A DNA stretch of 64,000 nt from Paraburkholderia phenoliruptrix (GCF_019511605.1 NZ_JAEUAV010000015.1:62001-126000), one strand, 5' to 3'. Numbered from the stretch's first letter, positions 27,688 through 35,971 are shown. Notes: a model not told the origin generated them from the letters alone. Program-made: numbers and translations.

Positions 27688-28431
27688 ATGAACCCATCCA
27701 TTCTGGTCGTCGACGACGACCCCGTTGTCCGCAATCTCGTCAGCCAGTATCTCGAAGGGCGCGGTTTCAAGGTCGCCACCCTCGAGCACGGCATGGCGTT
27801 GCAAAGCAAGCTGCGCGACGAACGTCCCGCGCTGGTCGTGCTCGACATCATGATGCCGGAGCTCGACGGCATCAGTGCGCTGCGCGCGCTCCGCGTGGCG
27901 GGCGACGACATTCCCGTGATTCTGCTCACCGCGCGCGCCGATCCTATCGACCGTGTGATCGGTCTTGAGCTCGGTGCTGACGATTATCTCGGCAAGCCGT
28001 TCGAGCCGAGTGAACTGGTCGCGCGAATCCGCACGGTGCTGCGGCGGCGCGGCTCGATTGCGCCGAGCGCGCCTGAACAGCGCGCGCCTTACCGGTTCGG
28101 CCGCTTCGAAGTGAATTTCCCGGCGCGCGAATTGCGCCGCGACGGCGAGCGCATCGCGCTGCGCTCGAGCGAATTCGCGATGCTGAAAGTGTTCGTCACG
28201 CATGCGATGACCGTGCTCACGCGCGCGCAACTGCTGGAGAAACTGCACGGCAACAGCGAGGCGCATCGCAACCGCAGTCTCGATGTGTCGATCTGGCGTT
28301 TGCGCCGGCTAATCGAGGTCGATCCGTCCGAGCCGCGCTACGTTCAAACGGTCTGGGGACGCGGCTACGTGTTCGTACCCGATGGCGAGATAGGCGCAGC
28401 CGAGCGCGGCCCGGCCACGCTTGCGGAATAA
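27688..28431 (+). CDS. OmpR-family response regulator without adjacent kinase
   Basis: 247-residue transcription factor. Receiver domain with the acidic pocket (DDD at 9-11), phospho-acceptor Asp53 (VVLDIMMP), Thr81 and Lys103 (LGKPFEP). The C-terminal winged helix carries LRSSEFAMLKVFVTH, SLDVSIWRLRRLIEVDP and YVQTVWGRGYVFVP. It is closely similar throughout to the regulator at 30799-31539, suggesting a duplication. No histidine kinase follows; the next gene is a convergent FlgH-like lipoprotein gene. It may be an orphan or share the kinase at 31536-32873. Confidence 0.93.
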   Translation: MNPSILVVDDDPVVRNLVSQYLEGRGFKVATLEHGMALQSKLRDERPALVVLDIMMPELDGISALRALRVAGDDIPVILLTARADPIDRVIGLELGADDYLGKPFEPSELVARIRTVLRRRGSIAPSAPEQRAPYRFGRFEVNFPARELRRDGERIALRSSEFAMLKVFVTHAMTVLTRAQLLEKLHGNSEAHRNRSLDVSIWRLRRLIEVDPSEPRYVQTVWGRGYVFVPDGEIGAAERGPATLAE

Positions 28432-28487
28432 GCGCGGCAACCGTCGCAGCCCAACGCGAACCGCACAGCAGCGCGCCGCGGCCCGCG

Positions 28488-29156
28488 CTAGAACGTCAGC
28501 ACACTCAGGAACATTTTCTGCAGCCAGCCCATGGTCGTCGCGTCGGAGATCATGCCGGTGCCGGCCTGTTCGATGCGGGCATTCGCGACCTTGCTCGAAG
28601 CGACGTAGTTACCTGCTTCGATATCCTTAGGATTGACGACACCCGACAGCCGCAGACGGTCGCGGTTGCCGCTCATCGAAATCACCTTCTCGCCCGATAC
28701 GATGAGATTGCCGGTGGGCATGGTGCCGATCACGGTCACGGCGAGCGTGCCGGTCATGCCGCTCACGTCGGTCAGGCTGCCCTGCCCTTTGAAATCCGTG
28801 CTTGCCGAACCGATATTGAACAGCCTCGCAAGCCGCGCGGCTGCGCCCGTTGATTTGTCGGCGGCGTCGGCGGTAATGCTGCTCGCGCGGCTCGCGGCCG
28901 CGGTCGAACTATTGTTGCCGCTATACGACTCGGAAAGTCGGATCGTCAGCACGTCGCCGATGTGCTGCGCGCGCGGCGTCTCGTACAGCACCATCAGCGT
29001 GCCGGCCTGGTAGATAGCGCCCTGCGTGTTGACGTTCAGCGGCGCCGAAACGAGCGGCGGCGCCATCGGCGTTTCGACAATCGACCTCTCCCCGCTTGCA
29101 CAAGCGGACAGAACCGCCGCCGCGCATAGCGCGACGGAAACACGTAGCGTAAGCAT
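28488..29156 (-). CDS. FlgH-like lipoprotein (flagellar L-ring protein homologue) outside a flagellar cluster
   Basis: 222 residues with lipoprotein signal and lipobox LSAC near residue 18. The mature part follows FlgH closely: GAIYQAGTLMVLYETPRAQH, IGDVLTIRLSESYSGNN, TGTLAVTVIGTMPTGNLIV, SGEKVISMSGNRDRLRLSG, VVNPKDIEAGNYV, ARIEQAGTGMISDA and terminal WLQKMFLSVLTF. FlgH forms the outer-membrane L ring around the flagellar rod. No other flagellar gene is in the window; its neighbours are small exported proteins and a two-component system. It could be a second L-ring protein or a member of an unrelated envelope assembly. The ATG at 29156 was chosen because it gives the signal peptide. Confidence 0.88.
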   Translation of the reverse strand: MLTLRVSVALCAAAVLSACASGERSIVETPMAPPLVSAPLNVNTQGAIYQAGTLMVLYETPRAQHIGDVLTIRLSESYSGNNSSTAAASRASSITADAADKSTGAAARLARLFNIGSASTDFKGQGSLTDVSGMTGTLAVTVIGTMPTGNLIVSGEKVISMSGNRDRLRLSGVVNPKDIEAGNYVASSKVANARIEQAGTGMISDATTMGWLQKMFLSVLTF

Positions 29157-29233
29157 TGTTTTACTCCTGGCCTCTATGGGTTTGACTTCGGCCGACTCTT
29201 CAACTGCAATGACCGCATGAGCCGCGGCGCATC

Positions 29234-29953
29234 TCAACCGGCTTCCGCATCGCTCGCCTGCCACTGCCGCACGACAGATTTGACCCACGCGTCCGAGCCC
29301 TTGAGCAGGTACGTGAGCGTGCCGTTGCGCGTGCCGGGCAGGAAACACAGCGTGATGGAGCTGACCGCGTTCTCCCACACGTAGACGGGAAGCGCGCCTG
29401 GCGACGACACGTTCTGCGTCGCGTGGCGCGGCGGGCCGTAGCGCTCCACGAGCGCATCGCGCAGGTCCTCGGCGGTAATTTCGTCGATCACGAAGGACAT
29501 CTCGTAGAGGCGCAGCGCGCTTTGACCATCGCTCTCAGCTCCCATGCGCGCAAAGCGCAGCACATGTTCGGCCGCCGGGGCGCCGTCCACCACCGCTTGC
29601 GAAAGCGCCCAACCGTCATCGCCGCGATGCGCCCAGTGGCACGCGACCGTCAGGCTCTCGCGCGACTTCAGCCGCATGCCGAGCGCGCCTGCCTGCACGT
29701 CGGTCTCGCAGACCGGCACGCTGCCGAGCGGCGTCGCCCGCACGTTCGAACCGGCGCGAAACTCGTCGAGCGTGATGCCAAGCGCAATGCCACGGAACGC
29801 GAACGGCGTGTCCTGCGTTCGCCGTCGGGCGTCGGCCAACGTGTCTTTCGAAGCTGGCGGCGCGGCCATCACGCCCGCATCGCGCGCGATCACGGTGAGC
29901 GGGCACATGCAGCACAGCAGCGCCAGCGCGCAGGCAATCCGTTTGGCTCTCAT
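29234..29953 (-). CDS. Exported protein of unknown function
   Basis: 239 residues, not recognised. The N-terminal signal peptide is evident (MRAKRIACALALLCCMCPLTVIA). The mature part contains FAFRGIALGITLDEFR, a motif common in small periplasmic proteins of unknown function, later FVIDEITAEDLRDALVERYGPP and YVWENAVSSITLCF. Such a layout (a G-I-x-L-G-x-T-x-x-E-F start plus an L-x-x-R-Y-G-x-P helix) suggests a repeat-like alpha/beta periplasmic fold. It lies 77 bp before the FlgH-like gene and 3 bp after a small lipoprotein gene, so the three are probably one operon. Confidence 0.8.
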   Translation of the reverse strand: MRAKRIACALALLCCMCPLTVIARDAGVMAAPPASKDTLADARRRTQDTPFAFRGIALGITLDEFRAGSNVRATPLGSVPVCETDVQAGALGMRLKSRESLTVACHWAHRGDDGWALSQAVVDGAPAAEHVLRFARMGAESDGQSALRLYEMSFVIDEITAEDLRDALVERYGPPRHATQNVSSPGALPVYVWENAVSSITLCFLPGTRNGTLTYLLKGSDAWVKSVVRQWQASDAEAG

Positions 29954-29956
29954 GAT

Positions 29957-30154
29957 TCAGTCGATAGCGGATGAACACATGTCGAACGGGGTGGCCGCCG
30001 CATGACCGACGACCGGGATGATCTTCAACGTGGCCGACGTGAGCCGGCACGGCAGCGCGGCCACCGCGCAACCGTCGAGCGGCACGAGCGCCGCGCCGAG
30101 CGCGAACCACGCAGCGGCGCGTATCAGACGCCTGGATAGTTTCGGAGTCGACAC
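29957..30154 (-). CDS. Small lipoprotein (DUF6726-like)
   Basis: 65 residues from a GTG at 30154 with GAGG upstream. The lipobox is LDGC (Cys29). The mature part, CAVAALPCRLTSATLKIIP, then VVGHAAATPFDMCSSAID, has two further Cys and matches my memory of a small Burkholderiaceae lipoprotein family (DUF6726); function unknown. It ends 3 bp before the 239-residue exported protein gene, indicating co-transcription. Confidence 0.72.
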   Translation of the reverse strand: MSTPKLSRRLIRAAAWFALGAALVPLDGCAVAALPCRLTSATLKIIPVVGHAAATPFDMCSSAID

Positions 30155-30169
30155 ACGAACCTCGGTACG

Positions 30170-30361
30170 TCAGGCGGTGGTGTTGACGTGATGGCCCACC
30201 AGACCCGCAGGCAACGACGGCTGCTGCTGGGTCGCGGAGCTTTTGGCTTGCGTGGTGTTGGCGGAATTCGCGGCGCTGCCTGTAGACGCCGGCTTTTCCG
30301 CCGGCCTGGCTGGCGCGATCGACGAAAAGTGGGTGGAATTGAGCTTGCCTGGAACGGTCAT
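30170..30361 (-). CDS. Small Ser/Thr/Ala-rich protein, unknown
   Basis: 63 residues, start ATG at 30361 with GAGG six to seven bases upstream. Sequence is polar and low in complexity (KLNSTHFSSIAPARPAEKP, then Ala/Ser/Asn/Gln-rich, ending GLVGHHVNTTA) with no signal or membrane segment. It precedes the small lipoprotein by 15 bp in the same direction, so it is probably the first gene of the FlgH-like operon. Real coding is supported by the ribosome site and spacing only. Confidence 0.5.
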   Translation of the reverse strand: MTVPGKLNSTHFSSIAPARPAEKPASTGSAANSANTTQAKSSATQQQPSLPAGLVGHHVNTTA

Positions 30362-30798
30362 GGTGAGCCTCGCAAAGTGCTGGGTTGGCTGGATGTCTGC
30401 GGCGCGCCGCGCGCGGGCTGCACGAATGCACGGCGGCTTTGGCTTCGCCGGCGTGCGGCGCGACGTATCGCAGGACGAATCATCCCGCTGCCGCCGCCCC
30501 GCCGATGCACGAAGAAAAGCGCGCTTTCCGGCGGTTCTTACGACCGGTTTCAAGGGGTTTCCAGCAGTTGCCGTTGCAGCAGGATTGTTTCCGCCTTGCG
30601 GCCCGAAGCGATGCGAATGCGCTCTGGCAGCGTGCTGCGCGCTGTCAAGGAGCGCTATGTGGGAATATGCGGTGAGCGTTGGGTGACGGGCTTTACGCGC
30701 TCATCTGCCGGCTTCGCACCGAAGCGGCAGCGCAATACGTAAGCGTTGGTAAGAAAACTGTCGGCCGCGCGTTGAGCGCGTCGGTCTAGAATTTCGCC
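30362..30798. other. Divergent intergenic region between the FlgH-like operon and the two-component system
   Basis: 437 bp between the small minus-strand ORF and the plus-strand regulator gene. No gene is supported in it. Promoters for both directions must lie here; I see no strong -35/-10 pair or repeated regulator site by eye. The layout suggests that the regulator could act on both sides. Confidence 0.5.
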
Positions 30799-31539
30799 AT
30801 GAATCCACAGGTCCTTATCGTCGACGACGATCCGGTCGTACGCGATCTGCTTTGCAAGTTCTTGCAGTCGAACGGCTTCGACGCGTCGGTGCTGCACGAC
30901 GGCACCCATCTCCAGCGACGGCTCGAGCGCGAACGGCCGTCGGTCGTCGTGCTCGACATCATGATGCCGAACACCGACGGGCTGCGGGCGCTCACCGCGT
31001 TGCGCGCCGCCGGCGACGACATTCCAGTGATCTTCGTGACGGCGCGCGGTACGGTGGCCGACCGCATCGTCGGACTCTCGCTCGGGGCGGACGACTATCT
31101 GACCAAGCCCTTCGATCCGCGGGAACTGCTCGCTCGTATTCACACGGTGCTGCGCCGCCGGGGTCCGCCCACCACGAGCGCGCCTGAAGCCCGCAAGCCG
31201 TACAGGTTCGGTCCTTTCGAACTGGACTTCGCCACGCGCTCGCTGTCGCGCGCGGACGCGAAGCTGCCATTGCGCGACAGTGAGTTTGCGCTACTGAAAA
31301 TCTTCGTCAACAACCCGTACAAGGTGTTGTCGCGCGTGCTGATTCACGACCTCGTGCACCGCGACAACCTTGCCTTTCGCGACCGCAGTCTCGACGTGCC
31401 GATCTGGCGCCTGCGCCGCGTGATCGAGGACGATCCGTCCAATCCGCGCTACGTGCAGACGGTTCGCGGCAAAGGCTACGTGTTCGTGCCCGACGCCGAC
31501 GGCACACCGTTTGCCGACGGGGCCGCCGCTGGCGCATGA
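30799..31539 (+). CDS. OmpR-family response regulator
   Basis: 246 residues. Receiver domain with DDD at 9-11, Asp53 in VVLDIMMP, and the conserved Lys in TKPFDP; winged-helix output domain with LRDSEFALLKIFVNN, SLDVPIWRLRRVIEDDP and YVQTVRGKGYVFVP. Its stop overlaps the start of the kinase gene (ATGA), so the pair is translationally coupled. Nearly colinear with the regulator at 27688-28431. Confidence 0.95.
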   Translation: MNPQVLIVDDDPVVRDLLCKFLQSNGFDASVLHDGTHLQRRLERERPSVVVLDIMMPNTDGLRALTALRAAGDDIPVIFVTARGTVADRIVGLSLGADDYLTKPFDPRELLARIHTVLRRRGPPTTSAPEARKPYRFGPFELDFATRSLSRADAKLPLRDSEFALLKIFVNNPYKVLSRVLIHDLVHRDNLAFRDRSLDVPIWRLRRVIEDDPSNPRYVQTVRGKGYVFVPDADGTPFADGAAAGA

Positions 31540-32873
31540 GAAACCCGCTGAACACGCTATTCGGCAGAATGGCGTTGCTTTCCACAGCGGTGCTCCTCGC
31601 GATTCAGGCGGGCTGGTTCGTGCTCATCGTCATGCAGCCGCCGCGTCATGAGATCGACGGCTTTGCACGCGGCGTCGTGCTGGCCTTGCAGGCCGTCAAC
31701 GGGGAGCCGATCCAGGGCGCGGCGCTCGCGCCCGCCATGCGCGTTCATCTCGTTCCGACCTGGAACATGCCGCCGAGCGTGCACCTGCGTGAACCGACGG
31801 ACCATCTGGTCGTCCAGTTGACCCGGCATCTGCGCGAGACGCTTCCGCCGGGCACCCAGATCGCCGTCGACGACCTGCGGCCGCCGCAACTGTGGGTGCT
31901 GTTTCCGGGCAAGTCGAACTGGGTGGTGCTGCCGGTGCACCTGCCGCCGCCGCCGCGCTTTCTGATCGAAGCCGTTTCGATGCTGGTGGCGGCGCTGATC
32001 CTGTCGCTGTTCGCGGTCTGGCAGATGCAGCGCCCGCTCTCGCGCGTCGCCGACGCCGCGCGCGCCTTCGGCTCAGGCGGACGGCCCGAGCCTGTGACGG
32101 TGCAAGGCCCGCGTGAATTGCGCGATCTGATCGGCTCGTTCAACGACATGATGCGACGCCTGAACGAAGCCGGCGACGACCAGGCGGTCATGCTGGCCGG
32201 CGTCGCGCATGACCTGAAAGCGCCGCTCACCCGGCTGAAGCTACGTGCAAGCGTGCTGGTGGCGGAAAGCGAGCGGGCCGGGCTGATCCGCGATGTGGAT
32301 TCCCTCACCAACATCGTCCAGCAGTTCCTGGAATTCGCCGGCCAATCCGCCGACGCGGGGCCGCCCGTCGCTGTCGACGGATTCTTGCGCGAGCAGTTTT
32401 CCGACAGCGCGAACAGCGCAAGCGCCGCTCCCGATCACGACGCCAGCGACAACCCCGACGAAGCCCCGTTGTTCAGACTCGATCTACGTGCGGGCCCGTC
32501 TTTCACGCTGCCGCGCACGTTGCTGGACCGGCTCGTGACGAACCTTGTCGAGAACGCGCTCGAGCACGGCGCGCCGCCTGTCGAAATTTCCACCGCGCGG
32601 CGCGACGGACGCTGGCTCATCAGCGTGCGCGACCACGGCGGCGGCATTCCGGACGACCGCATTGCGGCCGCGATGAAACCCTTCGTGAGGCTCGATGCCG
32701 CGCGCGGCGGAGAAGGCCATTGCGGGCTGGGTCTCGCGATCGTCGCGCGGCTCGCGCACGATCGCGGTGGCTCTTGCCATGTGCGCAATCATGCGAAAGG
32801 TGGTCTGGAAGTATGTATCGAGTTGCCGGTCGTGCCGGCGCTGGCGGCGGCGTCGGCGTCGGTGTCGGCGTGA
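31536..32873 (+). CDS. Sensor histidine kinase
   Basis: 445-residue EnvZ-like kinase, partner of the preceding regulator. Membrane helices near 14-33 and 152-171 enclose a ~118-residue periplasmic sensor with many Pro. A HAMP-like linker (QRPLSRVADAARAFGSGG) leads to the H box AGVAHDLKAPLTRLKLR (His225). The ATPase domain has the N box NLVENALEHG, DHGGGIPDD and GLGLAIVARLAHDRGG. The C-terminus ends in an Ala/Ser/Val run from a GTCGGC-type simple repeat. A terminator follows at 32997-33028. The signal is unknown. Confidence 0.94.
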   Translation: MRNPLNTLFGRMALLSTAVLLAIQAGWFVLIVMQPPRHEIDGFARGVVLALQAVNGEPIQGAALAPAMRVHLVPTWNMPPSVHLREPTDHLVVQLTRHLRETLPPGTQIAVDDLRPPQLWVLFPGKSNWVVLPVHLPPPPRFLIEAVSMLVAALILSLFAVWQMQRPLSRVADAARAFGSGGRPEPVTVQGPRELRDLIGSFNDMMRRLNEAGDDQAVMLAGVAHDLKAPLTRLKLRASVLVAESERAGLIRDVDSLTNIVQQFLEFAGQSADAGPPVAVDGFLREQFSDSANSASAAPDHDASDNPDEAPLFRLDLRAGPSFTLPRTLLDRLVTNLVENALEHGAPPVEISTARRDGRWLISVRDHGGGIPDDRIAAAMKPFVRLDAARGGEGHCGLGLAIVARLAHDRGGSCHVRNHAKGGLEVCIELPVVPALAAASASVSA

Positions 32874-32996
32874 CGTGCCGGCCAAACCGCAACGGGGCGG
32901 CGCGATGCCCGTACTTACGCAGCCTTACCGGATCGGGTATCGGATCGCAGCAGGCCTTATAGTTGGCCCTGGCAACCTCGATGCCGCCCTTCTCAG

Positions 32997-33028
32997 TCCG
33001 CCCGCTTATCTGGGGGCGGATTTTTTTT
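32997..33028 (+). terminator. Intrinsic terminator after the two-component genes
   Basis: TCCGCCC (32997-33003) pairs with GGGCGGA (33014-33020) and is followed directly by eight T residues. It lies about 125 bp after the kinase stop. Confidence 0.8.
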
Positions 33029-33063
33029 GCCCGCGTTTGACCGGCGGGTCGGTCGCGCCGGGG

Positions 33064-33102
33064 TCTCTTGCTTGCGTCTCTTGCTTGCGTCTCTTGCTTG
33101 CG
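33064..33102. repeat. 13-bp tandem repeat, three exact units
   Basis: TCTCTTGCTTGCG occurs three times head to tail, 16 bp before the stop-codon side of the pseudophosphatase-like gene and after the kinase terminator. Intergenic. Confidence 0.85.
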
Positions 33103-33117
33103 TCTTCTGGCGGCGTG

Positions 33118-34032
33118 TTACGCGCCGCTGCCCTCCGTGGTTGAAACCACGAGTCTGCTGCGCAAGCTTTCGATTGCGGAATCCGAAACGCCAAGACCCT
33201 CGGTGAGGTAGCGCGTCATCGTCCCGTAGCTTGCCTGCACCTGATCGAAGCCTGCCTGCAGAAAACTTTCCCGAACGCCAAGCAACGGCTCGTGAATCGC
33301 GGCGAGGGCGTCGCCGTCCTGCGCACGCAACGTGTCCCTCATCGACCTGATGGCCTGCGCGCGGTAGACGTTGCTGAGCAGATAGTCCTGCATGATCACG
33401 TCGAGCGGCACGTTCGCAATGCTCTGCAAAAGCGCCGCGACCCAGCCGGCCCGGTCCTTGCCCGCGTTCGAATGGAACAGTTGCGCACCGGTGCCGTCCG
33501 CAAGTTGGCGCAAGAGCGCGCCGAAGCCCGCCCGCTGCGCGGCGCCGGTCACGTAGCCGCGTGCCTGCGATTCCATGAACCCGACCGCGTCCGCCGCCGA
33601 ATTGAAGGCGGGTGGCACGAAGTCGCGCACGCCCAATACATCCAACGCCTGCGAAACCGCGCCGCGCGGCAGGATGTCCGCCGTTCGCTCGATCTCGCCC
33701 GGCGTGCGCAGGTCGAAGATGCCGACAATGCCGAGCCTTTCCAGCGTGGTCTGGTCGGCCACGCTGAGCGTCAACGCATTCGAACGGAAAAAGGCGCCGC
33801 GGCGCATCTTCTTGCCGTCGACAGTCGGATAGCCCGCAGCAGTGCCCGCGACGTCGCGAAAATTGTCCACCGATGCGAGCCGCGGCGTCTCACCCTGCCC
33901 GTCGTCCACGCTGCCGCCGCATGCGCTGAGCAGCGTGCTGCTCATGCCGGATGCAAGCAGCGCGCTCGCCGAGCGCTTCAGGAAAACCCGTCGCGATGGG
34001 CTCGCGGCAAGCGCCTGTGCGGGCGTGGCCAT
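33118..34032 (-). CDS. Tat-exported lipoprotein with an inactive-looking tyrosine phosphatase domain
   Basis: 304 residues, related to the Y_phosphatase3 (DSP/PTP-like) family. The N-terminus has a twin-arginine motif SRRVFLK (R14, R15) followed by a hydrophobic stretch and lipobox LSAC (Cys38), so it should be exported folded and acylated. Family motifs include VDNFRDVAGTAAGYP, GAFFRSNAL and GIFDLRTPGE. The signature loop, normally HC-x(5)-R, reads HSNAGKDRAG at 187-196: the catalytic Cys is Ser188 (TCG, 33469-33471), although His, Lys, Asp and Arg of the loop are kept. An inactive binding protein is inferred. The ATG at 34032 was chosen since it places the Tat motif near the N-terminus. Confidence 0.85.
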   Translation of the reverse strand: MATPAQALAASPSRRVFLKRSASALLASGMSSTLLSACGGSVDDGQGETPRLASVDNFRDVAGTAAGYPTVDGKKMRRGAFFRSNALTLSVADQTTLERLGIVGIFDLRTPGEIERTADILPRGAVSQALDVLGVRDFVPPAFNSAADAVGFMESQARGYVTGAAQRAGFGALLRQLADGTGAQLFHSNAGKDRAGWVAALLQSIANVPLDVIMQDYLLSNVYRAQAIRSMRDTLRAQDGDALAAIHEPLLGVRESFLQAGFDQVQASYGTMTRYLTEGLGVSDSAIESLRSRLVVSTTEGSGA

Positions 34033-34491
34033 GGGCACAACATAGCGGCGTCGTGGCGGGCAGGTTTTGGCGGTGGCGGGCATCAGGCGATTCGACGTAG
34101 CAGGCGCAAGCCTGAGTAAATAACGTGCAGCCGTTACGCTGCGGGCGCAGTTTAACGTTTCCAATAATTCTTCTGGTTACGGCGTATTAGTTCGTAAGCA
34201 ATGTTTGCACGTTGGCTCGGCTGTCGGGCGTGCGCTACCGGTGTGCCGGCTGCAACAGCCTTCTTATCTCTCCTATCGGCGGCTTACCGTTTGCTGCCAA
34301 TCTTGACCGGATGTGGCCGCACGACGCCTAGTCCCCGTAGAATGGAAAACGGTCCCACGCGCCGCCGGCACACCGGTACTGTCCACGCTTCTACAAGAAA
34401 GGCAGGCAATGTGTTCGGCATGGCAGCCTCCTGCATCGCATTGCGACCTGAGACCGCGACCCACGTTGCCGCTGATTTGCCAGATAAGCAC
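34033..34491. other. Divergent intergenic region upstream of the DadA-type gene
   Basis: 459 bp between the start of the pseudophosphatase-like gene (-) and the dehydrogenase gene (+). An open frame continues upstream of the dehydrogenase start but is not part of the family protein. No gene, hairpin or convincing promoter was recognised. Confidence 0.5.
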
Positions 34492-35757
34492 ATGAAAACG
34501 ATTGTTCTCGGAGGCGGCGTGATCGGTGTAGCCACCGCTTTTTATCTGGTCCAGCACGGCTGCAAGGTCACGCTGATCGAACGGGAGCCGGACGTGGCGC
34601 TCGGCACGAGCTTCGGCAACGCGGGCGTGATCGCGCCCGGCTATGTGACGCCGTGGGCCGCGCCCGGCATGCCGGCGAAGATGCTCAAACATGTGTTTCA
34701 GCCCGCTTCACCGCTCATTTTTCGCCCGACGTTGGACCCCGCTCAATGGCGCTGGATCGCGCAATGGCTGCGCGAATGCAAGCTCGAACGCTTTCGCGTC
34801 AACAAGCAGCGTATGCAGCGAATCGCCTACTACAGCAGCGAGTGCCTGCGCGAATTCCGCAGCCGCCATCCGTTCGACTACGGCCGCAGCCAGGGCTATC
34901 TGCAACTCTTTCGCAGCGAGCGCGACGTGGAGCTCGCGCAACCGGCGCTCGCGGTGCTGCGCGACGCGGGCGTCGCGTATCGGGAAGTGAGCGCCAAACA
35001 ATGCGTGGACATCGAGCCGGGCCTGCGTTGGGCGCGTGCGACGCCCGTGTCGGGCATCCATTTTCCCGACGACGAAGCCGGCGACTGCGCCCGCTTCACG
35101 CGCGAACTGCGTGCAATCTGCGAGCGCCACGGCGTACGCTTTCGTTTCGACACGCGCGTGACGTCGCTCGAAGTGGCAGGCGGTACGGTGCGTGGCGTGG
35201 GTATGCAAAGCGAGCGCGGCACGCAGATCGAGCCGGTGGACGCCGTGGTGGTCGCGCTGGGCGTCGACAGCGCGGCGCTGCTCGCGCCGCTCGGCGTGAA
35301 GGTGCCGCTCTATCCGGTCAAAGGCTATTCTGCAACGCTGCCCATCATCGACGATGAAAAAGCGCCGCGCGCCGTGCTCATGGACGAATCGCTGAAGACG
35401 GCCATTACGCGCTTCGGCGACAACCTGCGGGTAGCGGGCACGGCGGAACTCGGCAACCGCGAAGCGACGCTGCGCGAGCAGGCCTTACAGACGCTGATGA
35501 AAGTGCTGGCGGACTGGTTCCCGCACGCCGCGACGCCCACCTCCGCGCACTTCTGGGTCGGCCGCCGGCCGATGACGCCGGACGGCGCGCCCTTGCTCGG
35601 ACCGTCGGGCATCGGCAACTTGTGGCTCAATGTCGGCCACGGCTCCACCGGCTGGGCGATGTCGATGGGCTCGGCGCGCGTAGTCGCCGATCTGATTGCA
35701 CAGCGCGAGCCCGAGATAGATCTGGAAGGGCTCACCCTCGCGCGTTACGGCAAGTGA
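34492..35757 (+). CDS. dadA: D-amino acid dehydrogenase, DadA-type
   Basis: FAD-dependent membrane-associated enzyme oxidising D-amino acids to 2-oxo acids and passing electrons to the respiratory chain. 421 residues from the ATG at 34492. The FAD motif is VLGGGVIGVATAFYLVQHG, followed by the DadA-typical TSFGNAGVIAPGYVTPWAAPG; later YPVKGYSATLPI and, near the end, FWVGRRPMTPDGAPLLGP and LNVGHGSTGWAMSMGS. No alanine racemase gene (dadX) or Lrp-type regulator adjoins it, so the physiological substrate is inferred from family only. Confidence 0.93.
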   Translation: MKTIVLGGGVIGVATAFYLVQHGCKVTLIEREPDVALGTSFGNAGVIAPGYVTPWAAPGMPAKMLKHVFQPASPLIFRPTLDPAQWRWIAQWLRECKLERFRVNKQRMQRIAYYSSECLREFRSRHPFDYGRSQGYLQLFRSERDVELAQPALAVLRDAGVAYREVSAKQCVDIEPGLRWARATPVSGIHFPDDEAGDCARFTRELRAICERHGVRFRFDTRVTSLEVAGGTVRGVGMQSERGTQIEPVDAVVVALGVDSAALLAPLGVKVPLYPVKGYSATLPIIDDEKAPRAVLMDESLKTAITRFGDNLRVAGTAELGNREATLREQALQTLMKVLADWFPHAATPTSAHFWVGRRPMTPDGAPLLGPSGIGNLWLNVGHGSTGWAMSMGSARVVADLIAQREPEIDLEGLTLARYGK

Positions 35758-35792
35758 CAGCACCGCTGTCCCATGCCGACCCGCGAAAAAAA

Positions 35793-35818
35793 CCGGGTCA
35801 CCTCGTTGAGGCGCCCGG
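35793..35818 (+). terminator. Possible terminator after the DadA-type gene
   Basis: CCGGG (35793-35797) pairs with CCCGG (35814-35818), with an inner CCTC/GAGG stem and a three-base loop. It is followed by CTCTGCTTTTT, an imperfect T tract, about 35 bp after the stop codon. Confidence 0.5.
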
Positions 35819-35827
35819 CTCTGCTTT

Positions 35828-35878
35828 TTACCGCTGCTTCTTACCGCTGCTTCTACCGCTGCTTGTTACCGCTGCTTC
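35828..35878. repeat. 12-13-bp tandem repeat, four units
   Basis: The unit TTACCGCTGCTTC occurs at 35828 and 35841, then a 12-bp variant, then another 13-bp unit ending at 35878, and a partial copy after it. It lies between the convergent dadA-type gene and gltD. Confidence 0.8.
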
Positions 35879-35971
35879 TTACCACTTTAACGGTGCCGCC
35901 CGATATCGCTCCGGACCGGCACCGTGTCGTCTCCACCTCTTCCTGCAAGCTCTGGCCCGCAGCCGACGACG

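Noticed and set aside
33064..33102. CRISPR array or other spacer-repeat system
   Set aside because: The units are contiguous, 13 bp long, with no spacers and no cas genes nearby; the same holds for the other tandem arrays.
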